A stretch of DNA of 64,000 nucleotides from assembly GCF_028554725.1 (NCBI RefSeq), contig NC_071668.1, positions 21,244,501 through 21,308,500 on the forward strand, in the 5' to 3' direction. Shown here in pieces: positions 61,441 through 64,000 of this stretch. The stretch's first letter is position 1. Each line of letters starts with the position of its first letter. The notes under the pieces are model-generated. The model was not told the DNA's origin, searched no databases, and saw only the letters and a program-made list of their open reading frames with translations. A program made the position numbers and the translations under genes. This DNA is from Zeugodacus cucurbitae. Its lineage: Eukaryota; Arthropoda; Insecta; Diptera; Tephritidae.

Positions 61441-62287
61441 CTTAAAAATGAAGAAACTATTTATTGAGTTAATGAAACACTTTATTGAATTAATCTCTTA
61501 CTCTCTTATAGTATGTTTACATAAGAAAATAATCTCGTTCTAAGCTCGTTCAATAATCTAAAAGTTTACATACATATAGCCAAATGTGATTATCAATTGT
61601 CAAATGTGTTGTATTTGTTGTTGTATTACACGAATAGCTCTCGCTGTCGGCCATTTTTGTTTACATTTTCATTTGACATTTCTCCTCTTCTACGCAAAAT
61701 TATCGATAAAACTAGGAATAACACCGAAAATCTAGTTGTATAAAACGAGATAATTTTATAATCGCGGATTATCAAGAGAGGAATTTGGTATGAGAAATCT
61801 CGTTTCTTAGTTACAGATTATCGAGTTAAGCTCGAAATGGAGATAATCTCGTTATATGTAAACATAGTATTATGTTAAATTCAACTCTAACTCTCCATTC
61901 AACTCTCCTAAACTTTGTTGTTGTCTTTTTTACAAGAAGTGGTGTACCTGAGACGTTTGATATATATATATATATTTTTTTTCAAACAAACAACTACCAA
62001 AAGGGGTTGTTCTTTAAAAATACCCCCTCAATGCTGCGTCCCTGCTCTACACACACATATATTTACATATTTACAGCAGCTGATAGTCGCTCGCTGGAAT
62101 CAGGCACATCAAATGCTCTTTAGGGTTATCAGCCCAACGGCCTAGAACGCGAAATTCTTCTACATATATATATAAACTTTCATATGTCTGATTGTACAAA
62201 CAATAACAATTTTAATATATATATAAAATAGTATATATATATTCATTTAACAATACATTATAAAAAATAAGTTAATTTCAAAACTGC
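61441..62287. other. Start of the large intron; no gene seen
   Basis: AT-rich sequence with (TA)n runs near 61960 and 62165-62240. The 61500-61870 part has several GATAATCTCGTT-like imperfect inverted motifs (for example around 61530, 61760 and 61845). They may be the ends of a small unrecognised repeat. Nothing here looks coding. Confidence 0.5.
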
Positions 62288-62293
62288 ACTTAC
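62288..62293 (-). other. 5' splice donor (GTAAGT) of the 62-kb gene
   Basis: Read on the minus strand, the exon ends ...CAT GAT GAT followed by GTAAGTGC, a full match to the intronic half of the donor consensus. The cut falls between codons (phase 0). Beyond it the frame stays open for only 11 codons of ordinary composition, which supports splicing over a genuine C-terminus. No recognisable acceptor-exon pair was found downstream. Confidence 0.75.
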
Positions 62294-63889
62294 ATCATCA
62301 TGCTGACGCTGCTGCGTAGCCGTTGCTGCCATTATCAATGGCGTTGCGGTGGCAGCTGCCGCTGTGGGCCGGTATTTACCGTCGTGACGCGCACGCAAAG
62401 CCATCATTTGACGCTGATGTTCTTGCTGTTTGCGATGATGCTCCTGCTCGATGCGCTGCCATTTTTCGCTGGAAAACTCCGCCTCGCCATTGTCAACAAC
62501 ACCGGTGTCGACACCGAAATTAGCATATGTATTGCCATCATTGCCACCACCACCAGCACCCGTTGCTGGGTCGGCGCGGCGGCGTATTGATGCATATGGG
62601 TGCGGTGAATAGTCGCGCTTCTTGGGTGGCAAACGTAAATCGTTAAATGGATTGGTATAACGTTTTACAGCCGTACGATGTGCGCCTTCGTATATATTAT
62701 TGGCGTTGGGAAATTCATTTGCGCTTTGCACCGCCTCTGTGGAGTCCTCCTCATATGAATAATCATCGTAATCATCACTACTGCTATCGTTGGCGTCATT
62801 AACAATTTCACTGTCATTGTCTTGCGCCTCATTAGTTTTATACTTCCTTTCGCCAGCATGCAGGCCCTCCTGCTCTACTGGTGTATAAGACGCGTCTTCC
62901 TCTTCTGCATTTAGATCGAGTGAAATTCGCTGACTATCAGTTTGTTTGCCGCTTGAAAACTCTTTTGTCTTCCAATAATTCGCATCGAAGCGCACTTTCG
63001 GTCCTCTGGTCGTCCAGATGTAAGAGGAAGATTGGTAGAGTCCATCACGATCGAAGTAACGATGTGGTTTTATATGCTGCTGCTGCGGCTGCTGCTGTAC
63101 GCTGCTACCATTCACCGCGCTCATAATGGCCGGCAATATATTCGACTGCTCATTAGTTCCAACGCCATCGTTAGCCGCCTCAGTGGCTGTTGGTGCTGAC
63201 AGCGGCATTAATGGTGACGTGGTTACCACCATTGTTGCATCTGCCACATATTCCGGCTGTTGATTTTGTTGCTGTGCTGTTTGCTGCTGATGGCGTTGAT
63301 GGCGCAACGGTGGCAACATATAACGTTCCCAAGCGCTGACCGGTGCCAATGAATGATGTCGCTGATTGTGATGACGCAAGCGTTCTGACAGTCGTGGTTG
63401 TAATTGTGACTCGTAATGCATGTAGTTGTTGTTGTTGTTATTAATACCGCTATTGTCGCCATTAACGCCGCTGCTCTCCGTTGTATTGCTATAATTTCCG
63501 CTGAGTTGCTGCTGCAATTGCGTACGTTTCAAGTCATTCACGGCCTGCTCAATGCGGTGCGAATAATGTTCTTGATGTCGAAAGACATGCGACAGTTGTA
63601 AGTTTTCTGCAGAACGCTTGGCCAACACGCCATCAACATCTTCAATGGAGGCGGTGGCATCGGCTGCATCGGCTGTTGTAACTGAGTCCACAGCATCCAC
63701 ATTTGCTTCGGTGCTGCTGCTGCTGTCAACGCGTTTGCCCACAACGGTAGCGAATGCCGTTGGCAGTGAAGCGTTACAACAAAACAGCACTGCAAATAGT
63801 GCAAGGATGTGCCATTGCCGTGAAGTATCACTTCGTTGATTGTTGTTGTTGTGGTGGTAGATATTATTGTTGACGTTGGAGCGCGCCAT
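62294..63889 (-). CDS. First coding exon of a secreted, low-complexity precursor-like protein (partial gene)
   Basis: The exon encodes 532 residues from an ATG in good context (GACATGG) to a splice donor; reading through adds 11 residues and a stop at 62258. A polar Asn/His-rich N-terminus (1-26) precedes a hydrophobic stretch (about 27-47, HILALFAVLFCCNASLPTAF), consistent with a signal peptide cut near residue 47. Dibasic sites follow: GKR at 51-53, AKR at 90-92, VKR near 410, PPKKR near 421-425 and RRR near 436-438. N-glycosylation sequons occur near 132-137 and at NGS near 260. Gln/His-rich stretches (200-212, 265-271), an acidic region (355-385) and a charged heptad-like helix (about 474-502) complete it. 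The segment 277-312 (YFDRDGLYQ ... RFDANYWKTKEF) looks ordered and may be the conserved part. Processing into peptides is inferred only from the dibasic sites; an extracellular structural protein is equally possible. The family was not recognised. Confidence 0.85.
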
Positions 63890-64000
63890 GTCGGTGTTGT
63901 GCTTGTCTGGCTGGCTGGCTGTTGTGTTTGCAGAGATCTTTGATCTTTTTATGGTGCGCAGTACAGATATTTATTGCTTTTGCTTTTACTCTTTTTTACG
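63890..64000 (-). promoter_or_regulatory. 5' UTR and possible proximal promoter of the secreted-protein gene
   Basis: Upstream of the ATG on the minus strand lie a CA-rich leader with CAGC repeats, a short AAGATC-rich stretch, and AT-rich motifs (CCATAAAAAG, AATAAATATC) that could serve as TATA-like elements. No transcription start can be fixed and the window ends here. Confidence 0.35.

Overview
The window reads as nuclear DNA of a higher (schizophoran) fly, most likely a tephritid fruit fly. It is AT-rich, full of (TATG)n/(TA)n/(AAC)n microsatellites, and made mostly of dispersed and tandem repeats. It carries relics of fly-type mobile elements and a nuclear copy of insect mitochondrial 16S rRNA. 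The tephritid call rests on remembered resemblance of several repeat families and of the mitochondrial fragment; no search was run.

Only one host gene is convincing. At the right edge, on the minus strand (62294-63889), lies a first coding exon of 532 codons. It encodes a secreted, low-complexity precursor-like protein with a signal peptide, several dibasic sites and a C-terminal coiled coil. The exon ends at a strong splice donor (GTAAGT). Its continuation must lie at lower coordinates, but no convincing downstream exon was found, so most or all of the remaining 62 kb is probably its first intron.

Layout, left to right. 0-10 kb: LINE scrap, a diverged tandem duplication carrying a SINE insertion with target-site duplication, and a 110-120 bp satellite built on CAGRTGGCAAC (6.4-7.3 and 8.9-10.2 kb), itself hit by a 5'-truncated LINE. 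10-24 kb: a dead mariner (13.6-14.5 kb), further LINE copies (17.4 and 22.0 kb), an unclassified dispersed repeat (18.8 kb) and a perfect 187-bp tandem duplication (21.2 kb). 24-32 kb: MITEs, a full copy of the dispersed repeat (27.8-29.0 kb), the mitochondrial fragment (29.3-29.6 kb, with a tiny internal inversion) and a decayed Helitron with helicase remnants (30.4-31.9 kb). 36-43 kb: a 669-bp TIR element, a pogo-like MITE with the dispersed repeat nested in it, and a MITE pair. 42.7-54.5 kb: four differently organised arrays sharing a 19-bp ACTGGTATAAA-containing monomer, a short Helitron-like element, and a 1256-bp element with 388-bp inverted arms. The core of that element retains pieces of an unclassified transposon ORF. 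54.6-62 kb: RNase H-bearing LINE scraps, a second dead mariner (minus strand), a TIR element ending in GGGTGGT, and a second SINE copy.

No tRNA gene, complete rRNA gene, CRISPR array or operon was seen. The most interesting items are the long-TIR element at 50843-52098, the shared 19-bp satellite monomer, the rearranged mitochondrial fragment, and the shared 5' breakpoint of the LINE copies.
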